Of a DNA stretch of 64,000 bases, positions 61,740-64,000 are shown one piece after another. Source of the stretch: JAXMDC01 sp046349035 (GTDB taxonomy: Bacteria > Pseudomonadota > Alphaproteobacteria > Rhizobiales > Kaistiaceae); the NCBI GenBank assembly GCA_046349035.1, contig JAXMDC010000002.1:620001-684000 (forward strand), written 5' to 3'. The notes beneath the pieces are model-generated. The model saw only the letters and a program-made list of their open reading frames with translations. It did no database searches and was not told where the DNA came from. Numbering within the stretch: position 1 is the first letter of the stretch; every line of letters begins with the position of its first letter. A program made the translations under genes and the position numbers.

Positions 61740-62258
61740 GTGGATAGAGCGGAAAAGCGCGACATGGTGGCGTCGCTGAACCGGATGTTTAAGGACACCG
61801 GGACAGTCGTCGTTGCCCGTTACGCTGGCCTCACCGTTGCCGAGATGACGTCCTTGCGGACGCGCATGCGGGCATCGGGCGGCGGCGTGAAAGTTGCCAA
61901 GAACCGTCTCGCCAAGCTCGCTCTTCAGGGCACGGATGCCGTCCACATCGCCGACCTCTTCAAGGGTCCGACGGTGATCGCGTATTCCACCGATCCGGTG
62001 GCGGCAGCCAAGGTCACCAGCGATTTCGCCAAGGCCAACGAGAAGCTCGTTATCCTCGGCGGCGCGCTCGGCAAGACCAACCTCAACCCCGACGGCATCA
62101 AGGCTCTCGCCTCGCTGCCTTCGCTTGATGAACTCAGGGCCAAGATCGTCGGCATGATCAGCACGCCGGCGAGCCGCATTGCCCAGGTTCTCAAGGCACC
62201 CTCGGGCGCAGTCGCCCGGGTGATCGGGGCCCATGCCAGGAAGGGCGAGGCGGCGTGA
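61740..62258 (+). CDS. rplJ: 50S ribosomal protein L10
   Basis: The 172-residue L10 forms the base of the L7/L12 stalk. The start is GTG 61740 (MDRAEKRDMVASLNRMF, the usual alphaproteobacterial N-terminus), preceded by GGAG in the leader; ATG 61674 would add a non-conserved segment. VAKNRLAKLAL and the C-terminal helix that binds L12 dimers are present. Confidence 0.95.
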   Translation: MDRAEKRDMVASLNRMFKDTGTVVVARYAGLTVAEMTSLRTRMRASGGGVKVAKNRLAKLALQGTDAVHIADLFKGPTVIAYSTDPVAAAKVTSDFAKANEKLVILGGALGKTNLNPDGIKALASLPSLDELRAKIVGMISTPASRIAQVLKAPSGAVARVIGAHARKGEAA

Positions 62259-62280
62259 CGCCGATCCTTAGCCGACAAAC

Positions 62281-62290
62281 GGTTCGAACC
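62281..62290. promoter_or_regulatory. Second GGTTCGAACC palindrome, upstream of rplL
   Basis: The perfect 10-bp palindrome GGTTCGAACC in the rplJ-rplL gap is identical to one in the rplJ leader (61594-61603). Here it is flanked by AAC and AGTT, extending the dyad. It is just ahead of the rplL ribosome site (TTAGGAAG). Confidence 0.4.
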
Positions 62291-62307
62291 AGTTAGGAAG
62301 TGAGACA

Positions 62308-62685
62308 ATGGCTGACCTTACAAAGATCGTAGACGAACTCTCCAAGCTCACCGTGATGGAAGCGGCCGAGCTGTCGAAGATGCTCGAAGAGAAGTGGGGC
62401 GTTTCGGCGGCCGCTCCGGTGGCGATGATGGCCGGTCCGGGCGGTGGCGGCGGCGCGGCCGCGGCCGAGGAGAAGACGGAATTCACCGTCGTTCTCACCG
62501 ATGCCGGCGCCAACAAGATCAACGTCATCAAGGAAGTGCGCGCCATCACCGGCCTCGGCCTGAAAGAGGCCAAGGACCTGGTCGAGGCCGCGCCGAAGCC
62601 GGTCAAGGAGGGCGTGTCCAAGGACGACGCCGCCAAGATCAAGGCGCAGCTGGAAGGCGCTGGCGCCAAGGTCGACCTCAAGTAG
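62308..62685 (+). CDS. rplL: 50S ribosomal protein L7/L12
   Basis: The 125-residue stalk protein binds translation factors. N-terminal dimerisation helices (LTKIVDELSKLTVMEAAELS), an Ala/Gly-rich hinge and the C-terminal factor-binding domain (FTVVLTDAGANKINVIKEVR through LGLKEAKDLVEAAPKPVKEG) are all standard. It starts 49 bases after rplJ after a clear AGGAAG site. Confidence 0.97.
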   Translation: MADLTKIVDELSKLTVMEAAELSKMLEEKWGVSAAAPVAMMAGPGGGGGAAAAEEKTEFTVVLTDAGANKINVIKEVRAITGLGLKEAKDLVEAAPKPVKEGVSKDDAAKIKAQLEGAGAKVDLK

Positions 62686-63061
62686 GCACCGCCCCCGGGG
62701 GGCGTCGCCGCAAGGCGGCGCGGGAGACCTCGGGAGCTGGAGACGCAGCGGGGCACCGCAGCGTCACACGAGCGGGAAAGATCGGTGCGGCGGCCTCGCC
62801 GCCGCACCGCCGGAGTCGAGAAAAGTACCGCTGGGGCTTTGTGGCTCGAGCGTTGCGTTGGGGTGGCGCTGGTAGGAGGAGCGTGGCGTCGCTCGTTGCG
62901 TAGCGTTTGAAGTCGCGAGCGGGGAGCCCGGCGCGATTGGTCGTCACTGCGGTCTGCCGAGCCGGCCGCCGTCGACATTGGGTTTTTCGGAGTGGGTTTA
63001 CGTTGGTTCGTTCTGCCCGGCGCGTATTGCCCGCCGACACCGAACCGAACGAGGAGCGAGC
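62686..63061 (+). other. rplL-rpoB spacer with hairpins
   Basis: This 376-base spacer holds no gene. It contains two clear hairpins, CGCCGC-AAG-GCGGCG at 62706-62720 and GGTGCGGCGGC/GCCGCCGCACC at 62784-62808 (11 pairs, 3-base loop), neither with a T-run, and ends with GAGGAGCGAGC before the rpoB ATG. In other bacteria the equivalent spacer carries an attenuator and an RNase III site that lower rpoBC expression relative to rplL; a similar role is inferred here. Confidence 0.55.
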
Positions 63062-64000
63062 ATGACACTCACCTTCACGGGCCGCAAGCGTATCCGCCGG
63101 TATTTCGGTTCGATCAAGGAAGTCGCCGAGATGCCGAACCTGATCGAGGTTCAGAAGGCGTCCTACGACCAATTCCTGCTGGTCGAGGAGCCCGAAGGCG
63201 GGCGGCCGGACGAGGGATTACAGGCGGTTTTCAAGTCGGTGTTCCCGATCTCCGACTTCTCCAACACCGCGCTGCTCGAGTTCGTGCGCTACGACTTCGA
63301 TCCGCCCAAATACGATGTCGACGAGTGCCGGCAGCGCGGCATGACCTTCTCCGCTCCGCTGAAGGTCACGCTCCGTCTGATCGTGTTCGATGTCGACGAG
63401 GAAACCGGCGCCAAGTCGGTCAAGGACATCAAGGAGCAGGAAGTCTACATGGGCGAGATGCCGCTCATGACGATGAACGGCACCTTCATCGTCAACGGCA
63501 CCGAGCGCGTGATCGTCTCGCAGATGCATCGCTCGCCGGGCGTCTTCTTCGACCACGACAAGGGCAAGACCCATTCCTCGGGCAAGCTGCTCTTTGCCGC
63601 CCGCATCATTCCCTATCGCGGCTCCTGGCTCGACATCGAGTTCGACGCCAAGGACATCGTCTATGCGCGCATCGACCGCCGCCGGAAGATCCCGGTGAGC
63701 TCGCTGCTCTATGCCCTCGGCATGGATCGCGAGGAGATTCTCGGCACCTTCTTCAATACGGTCGTCTACACCCGCGACGACGAGGGCTGGCGTCTGCCGT
63801 TCGATCCGCAGCGCATGCGCGGCATGAAGGCGACGAGCGACCTCGTAGATGCCGACAGCGGCGAAGTTGTCGTCGAGGCCGGCAAGAAGCTGACCGTGCG
63901 CGCCGCCCGCCAGCTCGCCGAGAAGGGCGTGAAGGCACTCAAGGTCTCCAACGAGGACCTCCACGGGCACTATCTCGCCAGCGAGACGGTCAATACCGAG
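63062..64000 (+). CDS. rpoB: DNA-directed RNA polymerase subunit beta, N-terminal part (partial)
   Basis: The frame from ATG 63062 to the window end gives 313 residues of RpoB: TLTFTGRKRIRRYFGSIKE, then LIEVQKASYDQFL, the beta lobe and the conserved NGTERVIVSQMHRSPGVFF segment. The start is supported by GAGGAG eight bases upstream. The gene continues beyond the window; rpoC would be expected next. Confidence 0.97.
   Translation, partial: MTLTFTGRKRIRRYFGSIKEVAEMPNLIEVQKASYDQFLLVEEPEGGRPDEGLQAVFKSVFPISDFSNTALLEFVRYDFDPPKYDVDECRQRGMTFSAPLKVTLRLIVFDVDEETGAKSVKDIKEQEVYMGEMPLMTMNGTFIVNGTERVIVSQMHRSPGVFFDHDKGKTHSSGKLLFAARIIPYRGSWLDIEFDAKDIVYARIDRRRKIPVSSLLYALGMDREEILGTFFNTVVYTRDDEGWRLPFDPQRMRGMKATSDLVDADSGEVVVEAGKKLTVRAARQLAEKGVKALKVSNEDLHGHYLASETVNTE

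Overview
The window is a GC-rich stretch of an alphaproteobacterial chromosome, most likely Hyphomicrobiales (Rhizobiales). That placement is an inference from gene order and content: a nuo operon running into birA, an RNase J gene, a DUF1467 gene, proS and the Lol transporter; tandem IalB-type secreted proteins; an Asn-rich OmpA-type protein; and tRNA-Tyr, tRNA-Gly and tRNA-Trp leading into secE-nusG-rplKAJL-rpoB. No phage, insertion sequence or CRISPR array was seen.

Layout. 1-10156: respiratory complex I genes from the end of nuoF to nuoN, with an extra small membrane-protein gene between nuoH and nuoI. 10164-16744: birA, RNase J, DUF1467, proS and the LolCE/LolD lipoprotein exporter, tightly packed and partly overlapping. 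16761-19264 (minus): a DUF3326 protein and an LpxL-like acyltransferase. 19360-23175: sdhE and mfd. 23186-26812 (minus): a Tat-exported peptide-binding protein followed by a degenerate AMP-binding (ANL-type) protein. 26977-28551: two IalB paralogues ending at a strong terminator. 28742-34813: an envelope or lipid A cassette made of a GnnA-like dehydrogenase, a GnnB-like aminotransferase, an ArnT-like glycosyltransferase, a PAP2 phosphatase, a polyprenyl-phosphate glycosyltransferase and a LABN membrane protein.

34821-45444: a Cys-rich protein and metC (minus), an amino-acid-binding protein (plus), then on the minus strand the giant Asn-rich OmpA protein, sseA-cysK, a 52-residue membrane peptide, an acyltransferase-3 protein and a DUF4336 protein. 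45620-58441: ccdA, a SPOR protein, glmU-glmS, DUF502, DUF805, recG and dnaE. 58525-64000: three tRNAs and the secE-nusG-rplK-rplA-rplJ-rplL-rpoB transcription/translation cluster, with rpoB cut by the window edge.

Most of the window is housekeeping. The parts that deserve a second look are (i) the 1070-residue OmpA protein with about 15 paired-Cys loops separated by Asn-rich linkers and a 32-codon Asn tract built on a 15-nt tandem repeat; (ii) three long hairpins with one shared core but different arms, at 30896, 58746 and 58861; (iii) the lipid A cassette; (iv) the pairing of a solute-binding protein with an ANL protein that has lost its catalytic motifs; and (v) short tandem repeats at gene boundaries (nuoI/nuoJ and glmU/glmS).
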